Shown: positions 1-8,867, counted from the stretch's first letter. The stretch is DNA of 64,000 nt from Lentzea fradiae (GCF_900100955.1 NZ_FNCC01000001.1:558001-622000), one strand, 5' to 3'. Made by a program: numbers and translations. Notes: a model not told the origin generated them from the sequence alone.

Positions 1-1
1 C

Positions 2-817
2 TACCAGGGCGAGGACCAGACCGCCTACGGCGACGACTTCAAACAGGTCAACGACGTCGGCGGCAGCGACCTCCAGCCGGTGATCAACCTGGTGAGGTGG
101 GTGGAGAACGCCTCGGACGAGGAGTTCGCCGCCGGACTCGGCGAGCGCCTCGACGTGGAGGCGTTCGCCCGGTACATCGCCCTGCAGAACGTGATGATGA
201 ACTTCGACGACATGGCGGGGCCCGGCAAGAACTACTACCTCTGGTACGACCGGGGGACGCGCAGGTTCACCGTCGTCAGCTGGGACATGAACCTCACGTT
301 CAGCGGCGACGCCACCGCCGGGCCGCACGACAGCACGGGCATGGGCATGGGCGGACGCCGCCAGGCCGGTCAGCAGCCGCAGGCCGGGCAACAGCCGCAA
401 GCCGGTCGGCAGCCGCAGGCCGGGCAGCCACCGAACGGCGTACAGCCGCCGGACGGCCAGCGGCCACCCGGCGGAATGCAGCCTCCGGCAGGCCGGCCCC
501 AGGCAGGCCAGCTGCCCCAGGCGGGGCAGCAGCCACCCGACGGCGCGGTCCGGATGGGCATGGGAGGGAACAAGCTCAAGGAACGCTTCCTGGCCACCGA
601 AGCGTTCAAGAAGGTCTACGAGGAGCAGTACCGCGCGGTCTACGCCGCCACCCTCGACGGCGGCAAGGCCGTGGAGACCCTCGACCGCATCGTCAGTGCC
701 TACCGCCTCAACCAGGGCGCCAAGGACGAGGTCGCCGCGGAGGCGGACGCGCTGAAGTCCACCCTGGACAAGCGGGTCACGGCGCTGAGCGCGCACGAGG
801 TCGTCCGGGGGAGCTGA
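2..817 (+). CDS. CotH kinase-family protein, 3' part (5' end outside window)
   Basis: The frame is open from the first bases of the window, so only the C-terminal ~271 residues are seen. The visible part has a helical segment with VEAFARYIALQNVMMNFDD, then GPGKNYYLWYD and FTVVSWDMNLTF. These are the conserved C-terminal elements of CotH spore-coat/secreted kinase-like proteins, where the late Asp (here in SWDMN) belongs to the metal/ATP site. After this comes a low-complexity Gln/Pro/Gly linker of degenerate QAGQQP units, roughly residues 92-180 of the visible part, and then a helical tail (KLKERFLATEAFKKVYEEQY). In the family the kinase-like fold phosphorylates protein or small substrates; here substrate and location are unknown. 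The Gln-Pro insert near the C-terminus is the only oddity. A strong hairpin follows the stop codon. Confidence 0.8.
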   Translation, partial: YQGEDQTAYGDDFKQVNDVGGSDLQPVINLVRWVENASDEEFAAGLGERLDVEAFARYIALQNVMMNFDDMAGPGKNYYLWYDRGTRRFTVVSWDMNLTFSGDATAGPHDSTGMGMGGRRQAGQQPQAGQQPQAGRQPQAGQPPNGVQPPDGQRPPGGMQPPAGRPQAGQLPQAGQQPPDGAVRMGMGGNKLKERFLATEAFKKVYEEQYRAVYAATLDGGKAVETLDRIVSAYRLNQGAKDEVAAEADALKSTLDKRVTALSAHEVVRGS

Positions 818-1140
818 CCGCCGAGCCGGACGGCCTCGCCGTCCGGCTCGCGGCGTTCCCGGAAGAGTGTCCACTGTGGCCGGTCGTGGCCGCGCCGGCG
901 ACTGGTTGCACGAATGCACAGATCCGTTGGTGCCGCCGAGCGTCCCCGTCACGACCGCCCGCCTGGCCGACCGATCGGCGTGCAGAAAAACTTCGCCGTC
1001 ATCGGGCCGCTGACCAGGCGCGACTCCCGTCTTGAGAGTCCTCGGGGAGATCGTTCGCGGAAAAAGAGTTGGTCTCATTTGAGCCGAAGTGTGACCACGT
1101 ACGTACTCCCGATCATGCACGGCATGAGCGAGGAGGACGG
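818..1140. other. Intergenic region, no gene seen
   Basis: This 323-nt gap holds the hairpin at its left end and the promoter region of the DUF1996 gene at its right end. The latter is less GC-rich (around 1055-1120) and leads to a good ribosome site GAGGAGG just before 1141. Short frames crossing it show no coding character. Confidence 0.5.
822..850 (+). terminator. Hairpin after the CotH-like gene
   Basis: Five bases after the stop there is a 12-bp perfect stem (GAGCCGGACGGC / GCCGTCCGGCTC) with a 3-nt loop, extended by one outer C-G pair. No T-run follows, as is usual for actinomycete terminators. Confidence 0.6.
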
Positions 1141-3000
1141 ATGACACACCGCGTAACCGACAGACGGAAGTTTCGCCTGATTGCTTCGTTGTCGGCGGTG
1201 GCCGTGGTCGCAGCGGGCACCGCCGCGGTGGCGCTCGCCGCCAATGACGGCGATCCGGCGCCGGTGAGCGCGTTCGTGCCCATTGAGCAGGTGAGCAAGA
1301 ACGTGGTGACGCCGAAGACCGGCCCCAACGGGGCGTCCGGCGTGTTCACCGTGGACTGTGGCACGAACGAGAACGGCAAGTTCAGTGCCGACAACCCGGT
1401 GGCGCAGCCGGGTTTGCAGCACGGTGCGCAGCACGTGCACGACTTCGTGGGCAACCTGTCCATCGCGGCGGACTCCACCGACGAGAGTCTGGAGGACTCG
1501 GAGACGACCTGCCGCAACGGCGACCGCTCTTCGTACTTCTGGCCGGTGGTGCGGATCAACCCGAACGCGAACCCCGCGGACGTCGGTTCCAGCCCGGACA
1601 AGATCAAGGAGACGGGCCCCGGTTCGGTGGCGTGTCCCAGCGTCCGCAAGCGGCTTCCCGCTGTGCCGCAGCGGGCCCGTGACGAGGTGAACCGCAACCT
1701 GCAGCAGCTTTCCCAGCAGGTCAAGGAAGCCAACGGCAAGATGGCCGCCAACCAGAACCCCGGCGACCCGAACTTCGTCAACAACACGATCCTCGGTCCG
1801 TTGCGCGCCAAGCGAGTCGCCACGCTCGACCGCATCGCGACCGCGGTCAGCCGCAACGGTCGCAAGGTGAACCTGACCTCTCTCGCCGAGTGCGACGTGC
1901 GCTTCGGCCACGGCAACCACGGTGGCGGGCACAGCAACCACTCGAAGCCGCGCAAGTTCGCCGGCCAGCCCGAGGCGCAGGACGCGGCCACGCCGACCAT
2001 CAAGTGCCCGTCGGTGCGCAGCGCCCTGCCGGGCGTGCCGGACCAGGCGCTCGACGAGGTGGACCGCGAGCTCGCGCTGCTGGACAAGCAGATCGCCGAG
2101 GCCAACCAGCGCATCGTGACCACCAAGGGCCAGGGCGGCCCGAACTTCATCGACAACGCGATCCTCGGACCGCTGCTCTCCAAGCGAGTCGCGACCCTCG
2201 ACCGCATCGCGATCGCCATCGGCCGCAACGCCGAGAGGCCGCAGGGTCTCGAGCGCTTCGCCAAGTGCAACCTCGGCAACGGCGGCGGCCAGGAGAACGA
2301 GGACCCCGAGGCGCCCGAGGTCCCCGAGGAGGGTGACAACGGCAACGGCGACAACGGGAACGGCAACAACAACGGCGGCAACAACAACGGCGGTGGCAAC
2401 ACGACCACTCCCGAGGCTCCGCCCCTGGCCGCTCCCACCGGCAAGAACCTCGAGCTCGTCGGCAACGTCGGCAAGATCGTCCGCCCGGCGCAGGTGAAGA
2501 TCGAGTACCGCGGCAACGCGACCAGCAAGGTCACCGCGATGCCGAAGTTCCTGAAGATGGTCACCGGTGACGCCAAGCCGACCAGCCGCGGTCCCGCGAA
2601 CGCCCGTGCGACGTGGACCTGCAGCGGCTTCGAGGACAGGCTGTCCGACAAGTACGTGATCTGCCCGCAGGGCAGCAAGGTCATGCGAGTCCACGACTTC
2701 GCGGGCTGCTGGGACGGTCAGAACGCCGACAGCGCGAACCACCGCGACCACGTCCGGTTCGCCGACCCGCAGTCCGGTGCCTGCCCGCAGGGCTTCAAGG
2801 CGATCCCGCAGCTGCGGATCAGCATCCTGTACGACATCTCCCGCGACGTCCAGCAGAAGGGCCAGTACCAGCTCGACGCCTTCCCGGAGGAGAACCACAA
2901 CCCGTTCTCCGACCACAACGACTTCGCCAACGTCAACTCCGACCAGACGATGGCCAAGATCGTGAAGTGCGTGAACGACGGGCGCCGCTGCAAGGAATGA
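1141..3000 (+). CDS. Secreted DUF1996 protein with an inserted duplicated module
   Basis: 619 residues. The ATG at 1141 was chosen because GAGGAGG lies just before it and it opens a signal peptide (basic start, then hydrophobic ASLSAVAVVAAGTAAVALAA). DUF1996 motifs are split. The N-terminal part (about residues 60-150) has HVHDFVGN and a Cys-containing YFWPV segment. The C-terminal part (about 440-619) has CSGF, RVHDFAGCWDG, NHRDHVRF, DAFPEENHNPF and SDHNDF. Between them lie two copies of a ~90-residue helical module starting CPSVR..LP.VP and containing ILGPL..KRVATLDRIA, each ending in a Cys, and then an acidic Asn/Gly-rich linker. DUF1996 proteins are secreted and found in fungi and actinomycetes; their activity is unknown to me. 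The paired Cys and His/Asp clusters fit an extracytoplasmic, possibly metal-binding protein. Confidence 0.85.
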   Translation: MTHRVTDRRKFRLIASLSAVAVVAAGTAAVALAANDGDPAPVSAFVPIEQVSKNVVTPKTGPNGASGVFTVDCGTNENGKFSADNPVAQPGLQHGAQHVHDFVGNLSIAADSTDESLEDSETTCRNGDRSSYFWPVVRINPNANPADVGSSPDKIKETGPGSVACPSVRKRLPAVPQRARDEVNRNLQQLSQQVKEANGKMAANQNPGDPNFVNNTILGPLRAKRVATLDRIATAVSRNGRKVNLTSLAECDVRFGHGNHGGGHSNHSKPRKFAGQPEAQDAATPTIKCPSVRSALPGVPDQALDEVDRELALLDKQIAEANQRIVTTKGQGGPNFIDNAILGPLLSKRVATLDRIAIAIGRNAERPQGLERFAKCNLGNGGGQENEDPEAPEVPEEGDNGNGDNGNGNNNGGNNNGGGNTTTPEAPPLAAPTGKNLELVGNVGKIVRPAQVKIEYRGNATSKVTAMPKFLKMVTGDAKPTSRGPANARATWTCSGFEDRLSDKYVICPQGSKVMRVHDFAGCWDGQNADSANHRDHVRFADPQSGACPQGFKAIPQLRISILYDISRDVQQKGQYQLDAFPEENHNPFSDHNDFANVNSDQTMAKIVKCVNDGRRCKE

Positions 3001-3052
3001 CCGGCGCCGGGTTCCGCCCCGATCCACGGGCGAACCAGCGGCAGTGACACAG

Positions 3053-3089
3053 GGTGGAGCGTTCCCGGCGGCGGGGCGCTCCACCTTTT
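3053..3089 (+). terminator. Rho-independent terminator after the DUF1996 gene
   Basis: A 9-bp stem GGTGGAGCG / CGCTCCACC with a 15-nt loop is followed directly by TTTTG, one of the few canonical U-tailed terminators in this window. Confidence 0.75.
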
Positions 3090-3166
3090 GTCGTGTAGCG
3101 CTGGGCGGGTGCCGTGCGATGTACCCGCCAAGACGCTCGCTGGTGCGACTTCAAGGGGGATGCCCT

Positions 3167-3748
3167 GTGCGGAGGATCAACGAACGCTTCGACAACGTGG
3201 CGCATCTGCACGACCTCGATCCCCGGTACGACTGGGAGAACGACGACGTGCGCGACCGCGTGGAGTTCGGTGAGAACCCGCAACGCGAATGGGTCCTGTT
3301 CGGCACCCGCGGGCGGCAGGCCCCGCGACAGCAAGCCTCGCGGCAGCGGATTCCGCGGCAGCAGGCCCCGCGCCAGCGGAAGGAAGGCTGGGTGGAGGCC
3401 GTCCACAACTGGATGAAGCGCAACCCGCACTCCAGCTACAGGACTTGCGCGGCCGCGCTGACCGGCATGGGGTACGCCGGGATCACCAGGGCGAAGGTGG
3501 CGAGCGTGCTGAACGAGCAACCGCCGAAGCCGACGGCGAAGAGCCAGCCGAAGTCCGCGGACAAGAAGCCGCTCAAGCCGGCGGCCAAGAAACCGCTCAA
3601 GGCCGCCAAGAAGGCCAAGCCGAGGACCGTCCCCCAGTACCGGCCGTACGTGCCGCGGCCCCGGCCGCCGGAGCCGCCCCTGGTGAAGATCAGGTACTGC
3701 GACGGCTGCGGACTGGCCGTCAGCGACAGCGGGGCCTGTCGCTGCTGA
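3167..3748 (+). CDS. Basic hypothetical protein with C-terminal zinc ribbon
   Basis: 193 residues from a GTG at 3167, preceded by AAGGGGGA at a good distance; earlier in-frame starts run through the upstream terminator. An acidic N-terminus (DPRYDWENDDVRDRVEF) is followed by Arg/Gln repeats (QAPRQQ, SRQR, PRQQ). Next is a ~40-residue helical segment (WVEAVHNWMKRNP...MGYAGITRAKVASVL) that looks like a small helix-turn-helix, then an Ala/Lys/Pro-rich tail and a terminal CDGC...CRC motif that could bind one zinc. Charge and layout suggest nucleic-acid binding; no known family was recognised. It stands alone between two terminated neighbours. Confidence 0.65.
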   Translation: MRRINERFDNVAHLHDLDPRYDWENDDVRDRVEFGENPQREWVLFGTRGRQAPRQQASRQRIPRQQAPRQRKEGWVEAVHNWMKRNPHSSYRTCAAALTGMGYAGITRAKVASVLNEQPPKPTAKSQPKSADKKPLKPAAKKPLKAAKKAKPRTVPQYRPYVPRPRPPEPPLVKIRYCDGCGLAVSDSGACRC

Positions 3749-3802
3749 TCCCCGGCAGCGACGGGCTCCGCCCACAGCACGCAGGCCACCGGCCGGAACC
3801 CG

Positions 3803-4054
3803 TCACATCCGGTCGAGCAGTCCCGCGACCTCCGCCGGATGCGCGGCCGGACCGGCCGACTCGGCCCCGTTGCTCCACCCGAGCTCCTCGTCCCAGCGCA
3901 GCACGGGCCCGCGCCCGGTGATCACCTGCCCGCGCTTCGGCCGGGTGGGGGACAGTTCCAGGACCACCTGGGCCACGTCCAGGCCCTGCTGCGCGAGCCG
4001 GTCGACGACCTCGTCGAAGTACCGGGTGACGGCGACCGCGGTGCTCTGGTGCAC
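3803..4054 (-). CDS. DUF6292 family small protein
   Basis: 83 residues. The GTG at 4054 is preceded by GAGGAGG with a 6-nt gap; longer frames to 4168 lack a ribosome site. The sequence TAVAVTRYFDEVVDRL followed by VVLELSPTRPKRGQVITGRG and LRWDEELGWS matches the compact alpha-beta DUF6292 proteins common in Pseudonocardiaceae. Function is unknown. It lies downstream of the MarR-type gene on the same strand with 120 nt between them, so it may share its transcript. Confidence 0.7.
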   Translation of the reverse strand: MHQSTAVAVTRYFDEVVDRLAQQGLDVAQVVLELSPTRPKRGQVITGRGPVLRWDEELGWSNGAESAGPAAHPAEVAGLLDRM

Positions 4055-4174
4055 GGGATGCCTCCTCGTGGGCCGGCTGGTCGCCACCACCTTCCGTCTC
4101 GCGGGGCAGCCGATCCAGGGGCCAAAGTCCCGAACCGCCAGGGTCCTGCACCAGGTGGAGTGGACCACCGAGGA

Positions 4175-4660
4175 TCAGGGCGCGGGCCGGAGGCGGGCGA
4201 CCGCGTCCGCGAGGTTCGCCTCCACCCTGGCCAGGCCCGCCAGCAAGGGGGCGACCTCGGCCTCGGTCATCTCGCCGACGGTCGCCACCTCCAGGTCGTG
4301 CCACATCTGCTCGATGCGTGCCCGCAGCTCCTCGCTCGCCGCGGTGGGGGCCACGAGGCTCGCCCTGCCGTCGGTGGGGTCGGGCACGCGTTCGACGAGG
4401 CCGGCCTTCTCCAGGCGCTGCACCATCCTGGTCATGGTGGGGGAGTCGGAGTCGAGCACCTCGATCAGCTCGGTCTGGCGCACCGGGCCCGAGTCCCACA
4501 GGTGCATGAGGAGGAGCTCCTGGCCGCGGTGCAGGCCGACGTCGCGCAGCAGGTGCCCCGCCAGCATCCGGTGCATCCGCGTCGCCCGGAACAGCTGGTG
4601 GCTGACCGGGCCCCGCGCCGCGGCGGAGGGGGTCTTGCGCACGCCTCGTTCTTGTCGCAC
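4175..4660 (-). CDS. MarR-family transcriptional regulator
   Basis: 161 residues from GTG 4660 (GGGGAG 12 nt upstream; GTG 4642 or the longer start at 4720 are possible). It has the MarR winged helix: QELLLMHLWDSGPVRQTELIEVL, recognition helix SPTMTRMVQRLEKAGLVER, and wing PDPTDGRASLVAPT with the conserved D-x-R. The C-terminal helix is the dimer arm. It is divergent from the NmrA-type oxidoreductase at 4806, and a long palindrome lies between them. It very likely represses that gene and itself until an unknown, perhaps electrophilic, ligand binds. Confidence 0.85.
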   Translation of the reverse strand: MRQERGVRKTPSAAARGPVSHQLFRATRMHRMLAGHLLRDVGLHRGQELLLMHLWDSGPVRQTELIEVLDSDSPTMTRMVQRLEKAGLVERVPDPTDGRASLVAPTAASEELRARIEQMWHDLEVATVGEMTEAEVAPLLAGLARVEANLADAVARLRPAP

Positions 4661-4739
4661 GCGTTCATGCTCCCCGCCGGTCGTGCGCCCGGCTCGCCCG
4701 GGATCGGTGACCCGGATCACAACGGCGTGCGGAATGATC

Positions 4740-4775
4740 GCGGAAACTTACCTGTCTAACTAGGTAAGTTGCCGC
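4740..4775. promoter_or_regulatory. MarR operator palindrome
   Basis: AACTTACCT and AGGTAAGTT form a perfect 9-bp inverted repeat with an 8-nt centre (4745-4770), extended outward by GCGG / CCGC. It sits in the divergent promoter region between the MarR gene and the NmrA-type gene and has the TTACC...GGTAA pattern typical of this kind of operator. Confidence 0.7.
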
Positions 4776-4805
4776 AAGGGTGGCGGACACACAAGGGGAG
4801 CGAAG

Positions 4806-5744
4806 ATGAGCGACAAGAAGATCATCGCGGTGCTGGGTGCGACGGGTGCGCAGGGCGGGGGACTGGTCCACGCCATCCTCGACGACGCCGACGGTCCCTT
4901 CCGGGTCAGGGCCATCACGCGTGACGCGGGGTCGTCGAAGGCGGCGGCGCTCGCCGAGCGCGGTGCCGAGGTCGTCGAGGCCACGCTGGCGGACGAGGAG
5001 TCGCTGCGGGCGGCGTTCGAGGGTGCCCACGGCGTCTTCATCGTCACGAACTTCTGGGAGACCTTCTCCGCCGACGTCGAACTGGCGCAGGCCGCGGCCG
5101 CCGCGCGGGCCGTCAAGGCGGCGGGGGTCTCCCACGTGGTCTGGTCGACGCTGGACGACACCCGCCCGGTCCTCCAGGGTCGCGTGCCGGTGCTCCAGGA
5201 GCGGTACACGGTGCCGCACTTCGACGCCAAGGCGGAGGCGGACGAGTTCTTCCGCGCGTCGGGGGTGCCGACCACGTTCCTGCGGACCACCTTCTACTGG
5301 GACAACTTCGCCACGCAGATGAAGCTGCAGCGCGGCGAGGACGGGAAGCTGGTGCTGGCGCTGCCGATGGGGGAGGCCAAGCTGTCCGGCATCGCGGCGG
5401 AGGACATCGGCCGCACCGCGCACGGCGTGTTCCTCGCCGGGGAGAAGTACCGCGGTGAGGTGGTCAGCATCGCCGGTGAGCACCTCACCGGCGCCCAGTA
5501 CGCCGACGCGTTCGCCGAGGTGCTGGGTGAGCCGGTGACGTACTACGCCGTGCCCCACGACGACTTCCGGGCGATGGGCCTGCCCGCGGGGGACGAGCTG
5601 GGCAACATGTTCCAGTTCTACACCGAGGGCGAGCGTGACTTCGTCGGTGCGCGTGACCTCGGCGCCGTCCGGGAGATCAACCCGCGGCTCAAGAACTTCC
5701 GCACCTGGCTGGAAGAGCACGCCGCGGAGGTGAAGCAGGGCTGA
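4806..5744 (+). CDS. NmrA/HSCARG-family NAD(P)-binding protein
   Basis: 312 residues; ATG at 4806 after AAGGGGAGC. The N-terminal Rossmann motif is VLGATGAQGGG (residues 9-19), followed by DAGSSKAAALAERGAEVVEA, the NmrA-type pattern for NADP binding, and GVFIVTNFWE. Proteins of this family sense the NADP(H) ratio or act as NADPH-dependent reductases/quinone reductases; no catalytic Tyr-x-x-x-Lys is obvious. Control by the divergent MarR-type protein points to induction by a small molecule. It ends 53 nt before the convergent cyclase gene. Confidence 0.85.
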   Translation: MSDKKIIAVLGATGAQGGGLVHAILDDADGPFRVRAITRDAGSSKAAALAERGAEVVEATLADEESLRAAFEGAHGVFIVTNFWETFSADVELAQAAAAARAVKAAGVSHVVWSTLDDTRPVLQGRVPVLQERYTVPHFDAKAEADEFFRASGVPTTFLRTTFYWDNFATQMKLQRGEDGKLVLALPMGEAKLSGIAAEDIGRTAHGVFLAGEKYRGEVVSIAGEHLTGAQYADAFAEVLGEPVTYYAVPHDDFRAMGLPAGDELGNMFQFYTEGERDFVGARDLGAVREINPRLKNFRTWLEEHAAEVKQG

Positions 5745-5797
5745 GCGCGGTCGCGTGCCCGGCCGGTGGAACACGTCCCCCGGCCGGACCGCCCGGC

Positions 5798-6745
5798 TCA
5801 CTTCACGGCGACGGGGTTCACCGGTGCGCCGACGGCGCCGGTGACCGGGATCGGGGCGGCGGTGAGCCAGAACGCGTGGGAACCGTCCTCTGCGCAGGCT
5901 TCTGCCAGCTCGTCGAGGTTCCACATCTCGCCCAGGAAGAGCCCGATGTGGGGGATCGCGACCTGGTGCAGCGGCTGGAAGGCGTCGTCGAACTCGTTGG
6001 GGCGCACCTCGCAGCCCCACGTGTCGGTGGCGAGGCCGGCGATCTCGGTGCGGTGCAACCAGTCCGCCGTCGAGAAGGACAGGCCGGGGGCAGGGCCTCC
6101 CGCGTACTCGCCCCAACCCTCGTCCAGCGCGCGGGTGAGACGGCCGGTGCGCACGCACAGCAGGTCGCCGCGCCGCACCTCCACGCCGTGTGCGGCGGCG
6201 GTCTCGGTGAGGTGCTGCTCGGTGATGGCGAACCCGTCCGGCAGCTGCCCGTCGCCGATGACGCGACCGACGTCCAGCAGGACTCCCCGGCCGGACAGGA
6301 GACCTCGCACGGTCTCGATGCCGGTCACGCCGTCACCGCGGCTGGTGACGACATCGCCTGCCCTGCGCCCGTTCCACGCGCGGCCGTGGTCGAAGATGTG
6401 GCCGAGCCCGTCCCAGTGCGTGGAGCACTGGAGCGGCATGGCGACGAAGTCGTCCGCCCCGCCGATGCCGTGCGGGAACCCCTGGGTGCCGTTCTCGGCG
6501 TCCAGTCCCGTGTCCAGCATGCTGTGCACCGGGTTGTTGCGGTTGCGCCAGCCCCGTTGCGGTCCGTCGGCGGAGTACGGCAGTGACAGGGAGAACGCGC
6601 GGCCGGTCCGCACGAGCTGTGCCGCGGCGACCCGGTCGGCGTCCCGGATGTGGTTGAGGGTGCCCAGAACGTCGTCCGGACCCCACCGCCCGACGTTGGA
6701 GCAACGGGTGGCGGCCGCGGCGATCGCGGTGGCGGCATCGGTCAT
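5798..6745 (-). CDS. Cyclase-family (KynB-like) metal hydrolase
   Basis: 315 residues; ATG at 6745 with GGAGAA upstream. It carries the metal-binding signature of the cyclase/kynurenine-formamidase family, here CSTHWDGLGHIFDHG (about residues 104-118), later GDLLCVRTG, and a C-terminal PHIGLFLGEMWNLDEL. Such enzymes hydrolyse amides, esters or lactones; the substrate cannot be read from sequence. It follows the LysR gene on the same strand (129 nt gap) and lies beside an aromatic-degradation operon, so a ring-cleavage lactone or an aryl formamide is a reasonable guess. Confidence 0.8.
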   Translation of the reverse strand: MTDAATAIAAAATRCSNVGRWGPDDVLGTLNHIRDADRVAAAQLVRTGRAFSLSLPYSADGPQRGWRNRNNPVHSMLDTGLDAENGTQGFPHGIGGADDFVAMPLQCSTHWDGLGHIFDHGRAWNGRRAGDVVTSRGDGVTGIETVRGLLSGRGVLLDVGRVIGDGQLPDGFAITEQHLTETAAAHGVEVRRGDLLCVRTGRLTRALDEGWGEYAGGPAPGLSFSTADWLHRTEIAGLATDTWGCEVRPNEFDDAFQPLHQVAIPHIGLFLGEMWNLDELAEACAEDGSHAFWLTAAPIPVTGAVGAPVNPVAVK

Positions 6746-6874
6746 CAGCTGTCACTTCTCCGGGACGGGACGACGAATCTCGCTGCCAGGTTCGCGGAGC
6801 GGCCGTCGCCGGGGAAGACACAACCGGTAATGATCGACATCGGTGCGGCCGATAGGCGCACGTCGCCGCGTGGT

Positions 6875-7837
6875 TCAGGAACCGGTCCGCAAGTCGGCTC
6901 CCGCTCGGGTGAACACACCGCGCAGCCACACGTGTTCGGCGTCGTGGGTGTGCGTGGGATGCCACCACATCGCTTCCACGAGCGGCACGACGTCCCACGG
7001 GCAGTCGAGCACGCGCAGCCGTTCGTCCCTCGCCAGGTGCCGCGCCAAGTGGCCCTGCACCAACGCGATCCGGTCGGTGCCGATGACGTAATAGGGCAGT
7101 GCGAGGAAGCTTTCCACGACGCACTGGACGCGCGGCGCGGCGCCGAGCAGCTGCAACTGCCTGCCGGCACCGGTGAACGCCGAAGCGCTGTGGTAGGTGA
7201 AGACCCACGGCAGGCGCTTGGCGTCGTCCATCGTCAACGACTCGCCGATGGTCTCCGCGTCGCGGTCGGCGATGACGACCCACGAGTCGGTGAACAGGTC
7301 GGCCGACGGCAGGTCGAACAGAACCCCGTGGGGGAGAAGGATTCCGTCGACGCCGCGCAGCGTCTCGGCCCCGGACTCGACCGCCGCCGGGCTGTGGTGC
7401 TCCAGCCGCAGCGTCACGGACGGGGCCTGCTCGGCGATCAGCTCGGTGACGCGCGGGCCCAGCACCGCCATCGGGTAGTCCGAGGCGAGGACCGTGAACG
7501 TGCGGCGTGAGGTCGCGGGCGTGAAGTCCGGCTCGCTGGCGAACACCCGCTCGACCCCGGCCAGCGCGAGACCCGTCCGCCTGCGCAGCTGCACGGCCAG
7601 CGGCGTCAGCTCGTAGACGTTGCCCGCACGGGTGAGGAGCGGGTCGTCGAAGTGGCGGCGCAACCGGGCGAGCGCTCCGGACAGCGCGGGCTGGGAGAGC
7701 CCCAGCCGTGCGGCCGCACGGGTGACCGACCGCTCCTCCAGCAGCACGTCCAGCGGGACGAGCAGGTTGAGGTCGAGGTTCGCCAGGTTCACCTCCGGCA
7801 GGGTAATCAGTTTCGCTGATATTGACCATAAGGACAT
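6875..7837 (-). CDS. LysR-family transcriptional regulator of the aromatic operon
   Basis: 320 residues. ATG at 7837 was chosen (AGGGAAG upstream); the open frame runs further back but through the divergent promoter. The N-terminal winged helix is classic LysR (LDLNLLVPLDVLLEERSVTRAA with LGLSQPALSGALARLRRHF, residues 20-65), followed by a periplasmic-binding-like effector domain. It is divergent from the five-gene catabolic operon starting at 7905; only 67 nt separate the starts, the standard LysR arrangement, so it most likely activates that operon in response to a pathway intermediate. Confidence 0.9.
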   Translation of the reverse strand: MSLWSISAKLITLPEVNLANLDLNLLVPLDVLLEERSVTRAAARLGLSQPALSGALARLRRHFDDPLLTRAGNVYELTPLAVQLRRRTGLALAGVERVFASEPDFTPATSRRTFTVLASDYPMAVLGPRVTELIAEQAPSVTLRLEHHSPAAVESGAETLRGVDGILLPHGVLFDLPSADLFTDSWVVIADRDAETIGESLTMDDAKRLPWVFTYHSASAFTGAGRQLQLLGAAPRVQCVVESFLALPYYVIGTDRIALVQGHLARHLARDERLRVLDCPWDVVPLVEAMWWHPTHTHDAEHVWLRGVFTRAGADLRTGS

Positions 7838-7904
7838 TTGGCTTCCCTGATAACCATTGGTAGCGGGATGGTGGTCCGCGTCAACGTCGACGGAAGGACC
7901 GCAC

Positions 7905-8867
7905 GTGGTCGCCCCTTTCGCTCTCGCCACCGTTTCGACGGCGCGCGGCACCGCCGAGGACTCGGAGGTGCCCGCCCTGGTCGTCGACATCGACGGCTCA
8001 CCGCGCTGGCACGACCTGTCCGGCACCGCCCCTTCGGTGCACGCCCTCCTGCGGGACTGGGACGCCGTCCTGCCGCGCCTGCGCGACCTCGCGGCGGAAG
8101 CGAAGACACCGCTGGACACCGAGGACCTGCGCGCCCCGCTCGCTCCCGGCCAGATCCTCCAGGCCGGCGCCAACTACCGCACGCACGTGATCGACCTGGC
8201 CGTCAAGCACTCGCCGGACCGTCCGGAGGACGAGGTCCGGGCTGAGGTCGGGGCCCTGATGGACCGCCGGATCACCGGTGGGGAGCCGTACATCTTCATC
8301 GGCCTGACCTCGTCGGTCACCGGCCCGTACGACGACGTCGTGCTGCCCGCGTACTCGCAGCAGCACGACTGGGAGCTGGAGCTGGCCGTCGTCATCGGCC
8401 GCGAAGCGTTCCAAGTGGACAGTGCGGACGCGTTGGCGCACGTCGCCGGGTACACGATCGCCAACGACCTCACGACCAGGGACCTGGTGTTCCGGCGGGA
8501 CATGCCGGAGATCGGCAGCGACTGGTTCCGCGCCAAGAACGCACCGGGCTTCACGCCGCTGGGTCCGTACCTCGTGCCCGCCGAGTTCGTGCCGGAGCAC
8601 CCGCGGGTGCGGCTGGATCTCAACGGCGAGGTGATGCAGGACGAGTCCACAAAGGACATGATCTTCGACGTCGCCGCGCTGGTGGCCGCGGCGTCCAGGA
8701 CCGCCGTGCTGCGACCGGGTGACCTGCTGCTCACCGGCAGCCCGGCGGGCAACGGCATGGCGCACGGCCGGTTCCTGCGCGCCGGTGACGTCATGACCGG
8801 TTCGGTCACCGGCCTCGGGACGCAGCGCACCCGAGTGGTGGCCCCGAAGACGGGAGAGGACGCATGA
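7905..8867 (+). CDS. Fumarylacetoacetate hydrolase-family enzyme (first of operon)
   Basis: 320 residues from GTG 7905 (GGAAGGA 8 nt upstream). FAH fold features: QAGANYRTHV, the metal-site acids in DWELELAVVIG and GYTIANDLTTRDLVFR, KNAPGFTPLGPY, and the C-terminal GDLLLTGSPAGNG. The family hydrates or hydrolyses C-C bonds of 2-oxo acids after meta cleavage of aromatic rings. Unlike many FAH enzymes there is a long N-terminal domain (about 90 residues). The stop overlaps the start of the monooxygenase gene (ATGA), showing translational coupling. Confidence 0.85.
   Translation: MVAPFALATVSTARGTAEDSEVPALVVDIDGSPRWHDLSGTAPSVHALLRDWDAVLPRLRDLAAEAKTPLDTEDLRAPLAPGQILQAGANYRTHVIDLAVKHSPDRPEDEVRAEVGALMDRRITGGEPYIFIGLTSSVTGPYDDVVLPAYSQQHDWELELAVVIGREAFQVDSADALAHVAGYTIANDLTTRDLVFRRDMPEIGSDWFRAKNAPGFTPLGPYLVPAEFVPEHPRVRLDLNGEVMQDESTKDMIFDVAALVAAASRTAVLRPGDLLLTGSPAGNGMAHGRFLRAGDVMTGSVTGLGTQRTRVVAPKTGEDA

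Noticed and set aside
1075-3084. Antisense frames of 523 and 669 residues over the DUF1996 gene
   Set aside because: Shadow frames; no signal, no ribosome site, low-complexity Val/Arg/Gly composition, and the sense gene has clear family motifs.
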